This document shows positions 48,746-62,113 of a DNA stretch of 64,000 nucleotides, piece after piece. How positions within the stretch are numbered: position 1 is the first letter of the stretch; the number at the start of each line of letters is the position of its first letter. Below the pieces are notes generated by a model, which saw nothing but the letters and a program-made list of their open reading frames with translations, was not told the DNA's origin and did not search any database. Position numbers and translations under genes: made by a program. Source of the stretch: Strongylocentrotus purpuratus (Eukaryota > Echinodermata > Echinoidea > Camarodonta > Strongylocentrotidae); contig NW_022145611.1 of NCBI RefSeq assembly GCF_000002235.5, forward strand, positions 22,419,298 through 22,483,297. The letters are read 5' to 3'.

Positions 48746-51700
48746 GTAAGACATTTTATTATTTTAAAAATCTGTCTAAATGTTACTTAATTCATCGCCG
48801 GTGCAGTGTTCTACTTTGGAGTCCTCACCTTACGGTTTATGCATGCATTGCATGCTTTGCTGGCCGGGAAGGTAGGCGGAAAGAGAACAGCCGAGGCCGG
48901 TGATGCATGATGCTATCGCGCTGCATCAGAAGGAAGGGGAAGCCTTCCATGATAATGTCGGCCATTTCTGAATGAATCCACCGGGAACTGTAACTTGAAG
49001 ATGTACATTGTATTGATGGACATAGACATGTACAATTCTTAGTTTTGAAATATAATGTAAAAATCATTTGAAGCATGCGCACGACAGTGAATCCTCCATG
49101 AATCCTTTTCACACAGAATTGAAGGTCAGTGTTAGTGTGACATGTGTGCAGTCTCAGCAGTGTAGACTTGCAAAGTGAAAGTAATCTAGGCTGCATATTT
49201 GTATTTAATCCATTTTATTGTATCCTCAAACTCTGTGGAAGAGGTGTAAGCAAAAGAATGTCTAGAAAAGTAGAATAGGAGGAGGACTGGAGGAGAATGA
49301 AGGGTTGAGTAGGAGAAGAAGAAGCCAGCCCTGAGGCTGAGCCTCTTGGCTGTGTTGGCTTGGCTTGGAAATAATGGAATGTAAGTGGGAGTCAGAAAAA
49401 GATGATACTTTGACCTTGTAACAACCAGAACGTTGTGATTTTTAAAGATTTTCAATCACTTTATATAAATTCATTGACATGGCTACATGTATACATGTAT
49501 ATTAGTGGACAAATTAGAAGAATGCGGTAAGTACACCCAATATAAAGTTTATCAGGAACTTTATTTTATGATATTTTACAGAAAATGGTAGTTAATTGGT
49601 TACAGTACATGTATCTCCTCAGTTAAATGCCATATTTCCAAAGTTAAGATTTAGCCATTAAAGCTTCTGGGCTTTGTCAAGATATGAATATTTCTTGTAG
49701 AAGATTCCTGATAATCTTTTCAACCATCATATTAATGAACATGTCGGACATCTAATTTTTCAGTTTGAACATTCAATTTGGAATTCCTGGCTAAAACTCT
49801 GCATTGATAATTAAAATAATTATTGATCCCATTCCTTTCAATTTTCATCTTTATTTTTCTGTTTTTCTCTGCTTTCGTCCACAAATGGTTTGCTTTTCAA
49901 TGACATATTAACAAAAGACTGTTGGACATATGACACATGTACAGTATATGATGATGGCATTCATCTGCTCTAAAGTGGACAGATATTTAAGTGTTAGCTT
50001 GTATTACAAGTACAGTACAACCAATGTACATGTAGGTTGTAGATTGTACATATGTACAGTTCTCTAGATGTTAGTCTTTGAAGATTATTGATATCATGCT
50101 GTGCATCAATTGGATGTATTTGTTGATTTGGCAACCAACCAGTACTGTACAGCGTCACATCTTGAATTCCAGTGAGGTCGCAAATTCCAATCCTACTGTA
50201 AGCAGGTAATACTATCAGCTGCTCTGAAATTAGAAAAGGTGTCTTTTTTTAGATTTTACATGAAATAATACAATAGACTCTGATTTGGTATTTGATAACA
50301 CATAATCTGAGTTACTTCATTACACAATATCTCATAATGTTTGTTAGATATGCTGGTACATGTACATGTATTTGGAACTACTGTACTGCAGGCTTATGCA
50401 GGTTTCCTATGTAATACAGTAGTACTAGTAGTAGTAGTAGTAGAAGGAAGTATTGGTAGTATCGTAAACACATTTATTTTATCAATATAATTCACACTGC
50501 CAAGCATTTGATGCTTAGTTTAATGATTGTCTTCAGGCATGGAATTTTATTTATTAAGCTGAAAATGAATATTACATTTTTGTTGTTGTTACCAATGACT
50601 TCTCAAGTCTCAACTCAAATAAGTAAAATAAATCCCTCAATATACATGTAGTTGTGCACATGTATAATGTACACTCTACCTAACAACACTCCTTCCTTTG
50701 TATATTCATTTCATAATTTTCATTACTTTTTAGTGAAAAACAAAATAGACAAACAATCCCACTTACTGGTACAAAGTTTATATTAAGGTCAGAGAGATGT
50801 TTATGATATTGTGCTTGCAAACCATGACATGAATTAATGATTTAGCAATAGCAACATATTCTTTTTTGCTTGCACTATTTTGCTATTGAATTATTCAATC
50901 AATCTCTTTTAATATGGTCATTATAAGCATGGATATACTTACAGTAGTAGTTAAACTTCTTGTTTTAGGTGTGAGTTATGTACAGAAAAAGAAGAAGGAA
51001 AAAAAAGAATATATAGATGGCAGATTATAAAGTGATGAATATTGAGTCATCATCAATTAAATCAACCATTTATGAACTGGATTCTGTAGGACTACTAACC
51101 TTTCTAGTGATGTATTATTATATCATTGGTTCACCTCATCCCACCCCTATTCAATAGCCTTTTGGAAGCGTATTGATACGAGGGTCATGAAAAGTTCACG
51201 CTTTGAAAATGCAATTAAAAATAACCATAATAGGTCAACCCATTTCTCCATCGATTGTTCATTTGACTTCAAAGGTGCACCGGTTTATGAATTGAGCCTG
51301 GATGCACGTGTATTTTCCAATTTACTATATGAATATATTAGTATTACAGGAATCATACATTGCACAGTTTACATAAAATATGAAATAATTGTTTGATTAT
51401 AAACATTATATACAACTGACATGATTGTAAGCGGAAAACTTATTTGTTACAGACTAACAGGCATGCACAGTATTACTTGTAGCTAGTGGATATGGATAAC
51501 AACATGAAGGCATATGCTTTGAGCAATTTTCATGAACAAAATATGCTAGACTATAGACAGACCTACATGTACATGTAGATGCTACTTACTGAAAATAAGG
51601 CATTTTGAATTTAGCATACAGGCACCTGTAACATCTTTTGCAAATGGCTTATCAGTACACGTAAGTTGGTTCCAGTCATCTTGTAGGGAAGGGAAGGGAA

Positions 51701-52390
51701 GGGTGGGAAGATGGATTCATATTCTATGGACATAATGTCCCATGGCAGGACCGGGTTTGTTTGCCTGAACGATTTAGTATTATGCCCCATGTTTGAACTT
51801 GGTGTTGGTCTGCCTGGTGTTCATCCACTCTGCCTGATTACAAATTGATCTGTTCATGTGAACATCACTGGCTGGGTTTGCTCAGCGGTTCGTGGGAGAG
51901 AGAAACACACTCTCATAATACCCCCCCCCCCCCCTTTGTAGGTCATATTCAGTTTTCATTACATTTTGTGGAAAAGAATGAATGCTTAAATTAATATTTT
52001 CCTTTTTATTATAAGATATTATCAAATCTACGTGTACACGTGTGCATCAATATTACAGTTCTTTCATTGTCTTGAAAATGTGATTATGATACAGTATGAA
52101 AATGAAATGTCTCGATTTTTATGTATTCAAATGGATGAATTTGCAGAACTTTCAATATTCATCTTCATGTTTATGTACTTGTATGCTGTATGAGTAAGAA
52201 CATTGTAGCAGTTAGCCTACATTATGTTTGATATTATATGGGAATAATACATCTACAAACAAAATAACCAACTAAATTATATGTTAATTCATATGTGTAA
52301 GGGTTACAAAACTTGCAATACATATTTGTATTAACTTTTGTTTCTCATAGGAAGGCAAGTGCAGAAATACAGATGAATATTAAACAGAAC

Positions 52391-52395
<5 letters not shown>

Positions 52396-52455
<60 letters not shown>
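52396..52455 (+). repeat. (GA)n microsatellite
   Basis: About 60 bp of nearly perfect AG dinucleotide repeat. Overlapping frames on both strands are artefacts. Confidence 0.95.
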
Positions 52456-52458
<3 letters not shown>

Positions 52459-55400
52459 AAAAGCCTGGGAAATGCTCTTTCTGTCTCCACTTTACCAAAT
52501 CAACATTCTCAGTGGGACTGCATGTTATACATGTGAAAAATCCAAACAATCTAAAAACACCTCCTTTTGTGTTGATTATTGAATAGCTACAAGAATATCC
52601 ACAAATACAGTACCATAACTCAAACTTTCATGTTTGTTCAATGGCTTGAGTATGAGAAGTAGAGGATGGCCCTGACCCACCCTATAACAATGGTTGCTCC
52701 TTCAAGTTTAAGTGTGATTTGTCAGTATACTGGATCTGCATGTACTCTAGGTGTTAGTGGGGAATGTTTCCATTTGACAGGTGCAGTGTTTTTTCAATCC
52801 AATCTATATGAGTTCTGTATTGTCATAAATTACTGCAAACAGTATTTTCACAGCAGCACTTCACACATTTTGACGCTGCTACATGTAGGCAAATTGCAGT
52901 GGTGAACTTTCAAAACGAGGAAAAGCGTCTGTCAGAAATTGAAGTGTTTTATGCTTATAAGGAATAAAGAAATAATGAAATTCAGTTTGATGAGTATCCC
53001 AACTTTTTGTAAACACACTGATAATCCTATCCTTGTTTACTTTTGTACATGTATAACAATTCCTTTCGTCACATCTTACATCGATTTAGAGTTCTCAAAA
53101 GCTTCTGTGACAATAAACGCTTTTGTATAACAATTCCATTCATCCCAAATGCCTTTGTATTGTGATATATTTCTCAATGTCTAAATACTTTTTTTTCTCC
53201 ATTTAACATACCGGAATAGCTTGTGATTATTTAATTACTTAAGTGATCTGTTTTAGCAGTTATTGTCACATTAACTTTTGGGAACTCTAAAAAGACATGT
53301 AGGATGTGTTTCTTTTTTTCTTTTTCAGTGTACTTATAAATAATAACTTGCTTGTATCACTGACCTAAAGAAAGACACAAGCTTTCAAAGAAGCGTAAAG
53401 TTATAAATCACACATGCATGACAATGTATGAAAAAGACAACGAGGATAAAGTTTTTTTCAATCTACAATTCCTAATCCAACAAGTACAAATGTAGTAAAA
53501 CTGTGAATACATGTAATTGGCAATGAGGTCCATTAATTTTAAATTTCACAACTTTGAAGTGTCTGACCTTCATTTTTTGTGTGCAAAATAATAATTTCCT
53601 GGTCATTGGTAAGGAAAATGTCATGTTTGCATATGAAGTGAAATCGTGAATATTGTAGACTTAGGGGGAGGGGGGGGGGTGGGGGTGGTACATGTGAGTA
53701 AATGTGCAGGTTTCTTGGTTGTCATCTTGTGTTATTGAATCCCCATTTTATAATTTGCCATTTGAGTAGTTGATCATATGTTTGCTGGCATCTTGCCACA
53801 TTGTGCGTTTGAACTTTAAAAGTGATTGAATAGATGACCTCATGAATCATGATTGTAGAATGTGAAGAAGTAGTAGCAAATACAGCACTCTTAGAATTCC
53901 CTTCCAAAAGAGTGCATCCACTATCCAGCATGACTATTGCTACAGAGAATTTCATCTTGAGTTGAGAGAGACGCTTTCTTTATAGATTACGCCACGCTAG
54001 CTTTGTTCTCAGTCTATTCAAACGTCAGATTGTTGAGGGGTCTGGGAAACCACATGAGCGTCTATTGCGGGACAAATCAATGATTCTGGGTACTCCTAAA
54101 AGGCCAGATTTATTCTTTTGTTATGTCTACTGGTGTGCCCTTTGGTGTGCCCCCTGGGGCCCTCCTGAATGGACAAGAGCACGTCAATGAACGTCTCATG
54201 GTTTTGTGTTTGACGTAAAGTAAGGGGGGATATTGAGGTGTGTGAGATTCTTGCATCACATGTACATGTATCTATTGTTTAATTGCAAGGTCAAATCTAC
54301 TACAGAAATTGAATTTAAAGGGATGTGCATAATAAGGGAAAGGATGACAGCATAACAATGATACTCATGTTCCACCACAATAGTTTTGGCAGCGACCCAA
54401 CGATCAATATTTCTTTGCTTTCCTGCAGACCATATAAAAGGGACCAACAAAGTTAAATGTCCAGTCTGATTTAATTTGCACTTACCTCATTCATCTAGCA
54501 CAATACAGAAAGTTACTTAGAAAAAAGAATTTCTACTTGGTCTACATGAGATACTAAAACTTTTATTGATTGCATTTGTGGTGAGTATACAATTGCACAC
54601 ATTTGAACAAATATTCCTAAATCTAATGTACATGTGTAAAGTTGAATGTCTTCAGGGAGTGGAGAATTGAATATACATGTATATATGATCAAATGATATG
54701 CTAAAATATTATTGATTGGTTTGCTGTTACATGTTTCAATCTCAAGACTCAAAGTCTCTATTATTAGAATATTGAAATGAAATTTGAATGTTAACATGGG
54801 TTTTTATGCTTGAGTTATCCAAACACGAGTTCTAGAAGTGTTCTTTTGTGCTTTTTCAAACTTTGCCAGTTTGCATCATTATATATATTTTCTCTGTGTA
54901 CTTTAATGAATTGAATGGAAATCTAGTAAGTGGCATTGTGGCATGGTTCCAAAGTCCCAACGCTGCTTTATTTGACATGGTAACGCCCTCCGTGGGTGAG
55001 AGAGTGTCCAGTGTAATTCAGCTGCATCCTTCAAAAGTGTCTGATTGCCAGGGACGATCGACTCTAATAAATGCAGCTGAGTGAGCTAGAGCCTAGGAAG
55101 CTGAAGCCTGAAGGAACCGGGCCGGGGACTGAGTGCAGAAATACTGGATTTTAGGCATGCACGTTTAAATGCCAACTGATGATACTGTACAGTCGTGGAC
55201 ATATTTTATCAACTCGGAGCATAGAGTTTTTCAGAGCCTGCAATATTCATTTCTTCTTGCATACACTGAAGTGAAGAAACTTTGAAGGTAAAGTTGTTAT
55301 TGATAGTATTTGTTTTGATTGTGTCAATGAGATCATGCTATTACTTGTGGCACAGTATGGATTTCATACTGGGCAGTGAGCTCATGTTGATAGAGCTGTA

Positions 55401-58220
55401 AAGTCCATCGAGTCTTACATTCATATGTAGCAACACCATGATGGTCCATAACATAATGTAGGTTTACCTTTCCCTTTACCCTTTTCTGTCACTATTATCA
55501 TTTTGATTTCTTCATATATAATATATTGGACTACTTTCAGAATGCACATGTACAGTACATGCATAGTATTCATCTTTCCTAGTGCTTATTACTGTGTGCA
55601 TTATGTAATTTTAATTAACGTTGTCAGTGGAGTATTTAGACAGGAACTTACGAACCGTGTCCGTTTTTTATCTGTTGAGAGATGAATACTGTGGACGGAC
55701 AAACAGTTTCTTAAAGGATGCATATTAGTTCCGCTTCATTGATGGAGTAGTGTGGTTTGTCAAATGCTCAAAATGAGATGGGGACAGGCATCTAACGATA
55801 TACATGTACAGGTGTATGCTGCATCTACAATATGGGCTTTCTTTGCTTGTAGATATTTATGAATGTAATTAATTCTAAAAAAAAAAACGCAGGTACTAAG
55901 TACATACAGTACACATGTGGAGGTAGCCCAGCATACAAATCCTCTCCATCTGTAGATTGTATTTGTAATGTGCTGTACACTACAGGGTACAATGTATATT
56001 AATTTGCATTGGTTTATTAATTGAGGAATTAGTACAGATTCCCCCTCTGCTTTTTGAAAGCGTATTGTCATGTTTCATATTCAACATGTGTTATGGTTTT
56101 GTATAAAGCTAAGTTCATAATTATGAGAAAGGGAATTTAGTGTTCATTGACAGTAGAATTATGTACAAGTACATGTAAGTTACAGTTTACATGTATGTAA
56201 TACTTTGCTTTTTATACATAATTTGCTTTGATTTTTTTGGTTTTATTGGATCTCCAGGATCTTGTCAGCTAGCTTTTATATCAGTAGATGTACAGAGTAC
56301 ATGTACATGGATAATAGATGTACAAGTATCCTTTGCTATTCATGATCATGCATCATTCAGTATAAAATAGAATATATTTAAGAATTTCTCAATGTACCCA
56401 GTACTGTAGGCAAATACATGTACATGTGTCATGTACATGTATGTTCTTCAAATGATGATTCCCATTTGTTGTTTACATTATGTACTATGTACATGTCTTG
56501 TATACCGGCATCTCTTCTTCTAATATTGATAATTTTCTTGTCTAGCATCTCCAATGTTTCCCTCAAGAGATGGTAATAGCCTAGCTTTCATAATGCTGAT
56601 AAAGTGTGTCATGGCACCCTGAGGCAGTATCTTTAGAGTGGCCTTGTATAAGACACAAGGTTCATCGGGATGCTGTAAGATATTGGCCGGGTAGTGTGCA
56701 TTTATAGAGGGATCTCTCTCGGGTTCGCTTGTCTTTATACAGTCGGAGCAGGGAGATGGCAGTAATGCTTGATATATGACACAGATTTATAATACACTGT
56801 GATATATTGCCACGCTGTAGGGTGCCTGTATCTTTTTATAGTAGGGCAAGGTGTTAGTGTGTTAGCAAATATACTCCATACATCATGCACTGTGTAAATT
56901 TACTTTACTCCTTGTAGTAGTTTCATTCTATTTTAATTCAAGATTTCATATATAATGTAGTAAATATATTAAATAATTTAGGTAAATTGCCTAGATGAGA
57001 GTGACAAATAAATTGGGGGGGGGGGGAGCAATTCCCCAAAAGAGGGTTTTTGACTTCTTCTGTAGAAAATGAATATTAAGAGAGACAGGTGCCTATAGTG
57101 TAATAAAAGCAAACCTAGCAATTGAGCCAGTGGACTTAGGAGGAATCAATCAATATTAATCTGACTCATGTGATGACCGAAATGACCAATTGACGTAAAT
57201 CGATTTCTAACAAAATGATCAGCTGATTAAAAATGCGCAGCTCTACAACAGTGCGCCTCTGAATCAGAAGCATAGATTTGATTGCAGCATAAACGAAGTA
57301 CCGGTACACGTGTGTGGACTTTAGCCGAACCACAGTGTACCTGTACAGTGTATAGGCCTGCATTTACCTGTCTGTGTCAGTACTGAATCTATGGTAAATA
57401 TTCAATACAAGTTCTCAATGCTGAAATGTATACAGTCGAGATCTGACTGATTATTAAAAGCAATTAGTTTCATGTACATGTATCTATTGATGATGTAATT
57501 CTTAGTTAATTGGTCAGCTATTATTCCATGCAGATGGATGGCCATTGAGTTGATGTGCAGTATGTATTGTAAATCTGCTAGCTTGTTTCGGATTGATGTT
57601 ATGACTTTTAAGTTCCTTCAGTTTCTTCCCCCTTCTGTTTATGGAAAGGGTAATTCATTCAAGATAAAACCTGAAGATGCATGCTATTGTTCATACTGTA
57701 GATGTGTACAGAAACATGAATAAAGATTTATCCTAACAATATCCTATGCATGATCCTTGAAGTACATATAGCAAGAATATGAGAGGCACTAGTAATTCAT
57801 AATAATGATAATCTGGATTTACATGTAGGTACTGTACTTGTACATGTATATAGCACTTTTACAAATTATAAGATGATGAAGTTGATCATAATCAAATGAT
57901 TGGTTGAGAGTGTACACATGACGAGGCATTTATTTTGCCTAACACTTAATTTTGATAATGACCGGTCATTAAAAAAAAAGACCAGTCATTAGTAAAATCA
58001 TGGTATAAAATAATAAAACATAATCATGTAAAACAAATAATACATATCATTTGTATGATGTTATATCTAAGCGCTTTACAGATATTATTACCCCGGTGAT
58101 CATCGGATTCATTCAATGTACACCATCTCCACTCCCTGGGAACAATTCCTACCTCATGGTCACTGTGAGGGCATATTGCAATTAACTATTAAACACAAAG
58201 GCTTTCATCATCCCACCAGC

Positions 58221-58359
58221 GCCCTGTTTCACAAAACTTGTCATCAGTGACAAATAATTGTTTAAGCTACTGAAATCCTTGCTTCTGATTGGTTATCAAC
58301 AGATTTGTCACTGATTTTTGTCATTTGTCATAGAAAAAAGGCTTTGTGAAACGGGTCCC
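58221..58359. mobile_element. Small dispersed inverted-repeat element, copy 2
   Basis: The 139-bp unit starts CCCTGTTTCACAAAACTTG and ends CTTTGTGAAACGGGTCCC. It shares ends and core (AAGCTACTGAAATC, TCTGATTGG) with 20657-20803 in BABAM2. Confidence 0.7.
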
Positions 58360-58429
58360 AGCCAGGTCTCCATTTCTCTCTTGGCTATGGAGTGGCAAAT
58401 GTAGATTAATGGCTTGCCAAATGAAATAC

Positions 58430-58500
58430 AGTGGTGGGTTGGGGATTGAATCTACAACCTTTGCATTTCAAGTCAAGTGCTTAAACCACTTGTCCACTAC
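58430..58500 (-). pseudogene. tRNA-Ser-like sequence (SINE head or tRNA pseudogene)
   Basis: The minus strand reads GTAGTGGACAAGTGGTTTAAG, then ACTTGACTTGAAATGCAAAGG and a degenerate B box (AGATTCAATCC), ending CCCACCAC. Six of seven acceptor pairs form and the anticodon loop CTTGAAA would read TGA (Ser). The long variable arm of a true tRNA-Ser is missing. Confidence 0.5.
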
Positions 58501-59560
58501 ACATCTACTAGACTACGAGTACTACACCACTTCTATTTGTGTATAAAAGAGAGGAAGTGACATGTATTTCTTTCAAAATGGTAACCCGCAGATGCCACAT
58601 ACTACCTCCTACAGCCTCTCACTGTTTTATTTTCAGGTTGACTTGTCAATGTGAAATTCCCCTGTGCCATCTACCTTGTCAGATTTCATGCCTGTTACCT
58701 GTGAAAGCAAAGAGCCCCGCTTATTGCTAGGATTAAATACCATACTACCAAAGTACAGCAGCACCTAGCTTGATAAACATCTCATCAAATTATCTGTGAA
58801 ATGTGCTAGTCTTTTTAAGCCAATCAGTTTGATCCAGGATTATTTTATGCTGAAAAGAGTTTTTCATATTTTTCCACAAAACAAAGGGGTATTAAAAGGT
58901 ATTTATTTTTCATCATGGTTGATCACTTTGCTTGGTGTATCTAAATTATACATAGTTTGTTTATCATCATGCTGATTGATTTTTTCATTGTTATATAAAC
59001 ATAATTCATGATTGTTTGATACTGTAGATTGCACACCATTTTGTGTGAATAGCAAATATTAATTTCTAGGGTAGGAAGTGAACATTATAAAGACATTCTT
59101 TGGCCTATATTTTTGTGTGCATTGTGTTTATGTTGATTGTTGAGTCATCACTACAGAATTTTTTCTCCCGTTTCAATCATCTTATAATCACAATAGTCGA
59201 AATATGTTGATGGTATTGATTTTGTTTTTAATCTACTTGTTGTATTTGATTGTTTTAACTTGGATATCATTATTACTATATGCTTTCAGTTAGCAGTTTT
59301 GTTTCATGATCTGATTTTTGTCTTATTCAAAATTATTAATACTCATTCTTAATTCCTTATTATATTAATGCTTTTATTTTAAAATCATCTCTGCTCACTG
59401 CTGCATTTTCTTGTTCTTTCAGATCTTGACAATTTGATTCTACAAGTATTTTGTCTACATAGCTACACATCTTCCAAGTTCAAAACTACATTATCAGCAT
59501 ACGGTAGTGTGATCTGATTCATCATCTTTAATAAAAGGCTATCCATCGGAGAATGCAAAG

Positions 59561-62113
59561 ATGTTTGCTTCAATGGATTTCTGGCAAACCTTCCTTTCAC
59601 CTTCATCCCACAACAAGAACAACAAGAAGTCTTCATCTCCAAGGTCGATGAGAAAGAAGAAGAAGAAAGAGAATAACCTTCCCAGACAAATGGAACAGGC
59701 CAAACAGGGCAAAGGTCATACTTGGTTCAACCACAAGAGGTCAAATCCCTCCCAATCATCATCTAAATCTTCTGGGACAGGAGGGAGCAGTAGTGGTTGC
59801 CATGGTTACGCAAGAATTCCGAACAACGTAGACCGCAATCTCTGGGAGGTGAGTGGGTCACATATTTTCTTGATGATAGTTTGATTACTAATAATATGAA
59901 TATTTGGTAGGAAAAGGCTCCTGACTTTTGATTTTAATATTTGGATGTATCGTTCCATGGTCAATTAAGTTTAATGAAATTGAAATATGAGGAATAGAAT
60001 AGATCAGAACTCACCAATATAAAAATATACATTATTATTGGATCTGGAAATTAAAGTATAGAGATATAAAATGTATCAATAATTGTAGTAGGCCTGCATT
60101 TCATTTTTTGAAGATTGACAATTAATCTTAATCAAACTTGGTTGTAAATCCCAAATCAACCAGAAGCCTGTGCACATTTAATGACTGTAAGAAATATCTT
60201 TGATCAGTTCTTTGTACCGTAATCACAAGATAGGGGCCCCAATCTCATTTTACTTTACCAAGACTGGTATTGTCTTTTTAAACATTGATTATGAATGGCC
60301 GAACAATTTTGTAAAGCCGACCAAGAAAGTAATCTGGCTTCATGCTGATAGTCCGAGCGTGCTTATTAATATTTGAACCATGAAACAGAAGATCTTATCA
60401 CAACATGCATTCACAGTAGATCCAAACACTGCGCCTTGCTGGGACCATTAATATCCTGCTGGGAAGGCGCAGATGTCGTTCTATCCAATCAAACAATCTA
60501 TAAAGACCCATATGTCAAGTGTCTTAGCCTTTACCAATGATAGATAACACAGCCCAAGACAGTCTATCCAACAGGACTTCCTATGGAATCGATGTCGCCT
60601 AGCTGCCCTCCATACTTTATTTTAGTTAGAGGATATAGCAATTATTGCTTAAAACCAGATGTCCTCCCACGTTAGATTTGGGGTATGGGGTATGGGGGTT
60701 GAGGGAAACCTCGCCGCTTCCCTTGTATTGGCTATAGCAGGCATGTATATCATCATGATCACTGTGCTAGGGCTAGACGATGTCTAAGAGCATGTGTGCA
60801 GCTACAATGTACATGCATGTAGGGCTGCAGTGCGTCATTGAAGGCTTTGTAGGCATTTATGGAAAGTGAAACTCTGACAAGAGTATCGGACGGAAAATGA
60901 GTTGTGTTACTTTGTGAGAGTCCTGCTAACTTCCGTGCACTTTTCAAAGTTCCTGCTTGCTATCGTAGGAAATGTTCTCTGCAAAGGTCTCTAGGATTAT
61001 ATGTTGTAAAGTGTTTTCAAGGAGTTATGTGGACTATACACTGTATTTTTTTGTGCTGGAAAACGAGGAAGGACTTTTAGGTTGAGATAACGGAAACTAT
61101 GAATAGACACACAGAAGAAGATATGAAAGTTTGTTTGAGTTCAGTGTTGGACAAATATTGTAAGGTAATAATTATCACAGGTTACATGTACATATCCATG
61201 TACTACAGTACTGTACAAAAGAACTCTGTAGAAAATGTGTAGAGAAAATAAAGAGGTTACTAGTTTGCCAAAAGTGCTTATTTTCCTCTTCCAGTTTAAA
61301 GCGTGTCTGCACTAGTTTGACCGGGAGGGATTAGACCTCCCTGCGTGGTCACTGACAGGTGGTTATCTCATCAAATCAGCTCTCAATTAACATAAGAAAA
61401 AGGGGGTCATGGGGGACCAATGGGTACCGCTCAAGGCATTGTTTGCTATAAAGAGGGTGCAAGTAGTGCAGTTCAACTTAAGATTGATGCAACTTCACAT
61501 TCAAATAGGCTTTATACTTGTATCTCAGAGGGTTAACAAAATATTTCATGGGGAAATGATACTTTGACATTGATTTGGATACGAATTTGTGCATTAGCAT
61601 TTGGTAACATTTGTACACTGTATACATGAGGTCATATGTCAATACCTTTGAAAGACAGTTCTTTGGACAGTATGGCATGGCAGAAACTGTTCTGTGAACT
61701 GACATTAAAAAAAAACAGTCTGTACAGTACTATGGGGATTTCTGAATATGTTACACTAAGCCTGATTAAGAGTCCAATTGTAGGTTACTACACCAGGAAG
61801 TAAGATAGCGTTTTCAAACTGCCATAACCATGGTTACATAATAATTGGTATTCTATGTAATTAAGCGTACTTTACTCAGTCATCTATAATGACAAGCAAC
61901 CATTTGAATTTGAAGTATCTGTTGACTTTGATGCAGTTACTTCTACCCTTCGCTATACCTTCATTGATGCCTTTGTTTTATTTGATGCAGGTATTCAATG
62001 ATGAGCTTGATCAGGTGACACGATGGCTGAAAGAAGCTGTTGAGTTTACAGAATGCTGGCAGGCACCATCCCACAGTATCCCTAGCATCAGGGTACAACT
62101 AGAGAGACATCTG
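59561..62113 (+). CDS. AKAP6: AKAP6 (mAKAP)-like spectrin-repeat protein, 5' part, runs off window
   Basis: Exon A is 59423-59848 (acceptor TTGTTCTTTCAG). It has an in-frame stop at 59510 and the likely start at 59561. Exon B is 61991-62113, phase 0 on both sides. Exon A encodes a Ser/Lys-rich leader with RKKKKK near residue 30, then SSSKSSGTGGSSSG and ends VDRNLWE. Exon B reads VFNDELDQVTRWLKEAVEFT, then ECWQAP and VQLERHL. Joined, this aligns with the AKAP6 segment I recall as IWEKIEGFVNKLDEFIQWLN, EAMETTENW and LETHL, the start of its spectrin-like region. AKAP6 anchors PKA and phosphodiesterase at the nuclear envelope through those repeats. No PKA-binding helix is in view. Another spectrin-repeat protein (nesprin, dystrophin type) remains possible. 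More exons must follow beyond 64000. Confidence 0.62.
61307..61471. mobile_element. Dispersed MITE-like repeat, copy 2 (AKAP6-like intron)
   Basis: The 165-bp unit starts CTGCACTAGTTTGACC and ends GTGCAAGTAGTGCAG, which are imperfect inverted repeats. Its internal blocks match 42695-42863. Target duplication not clear. Confidence 0.65.
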
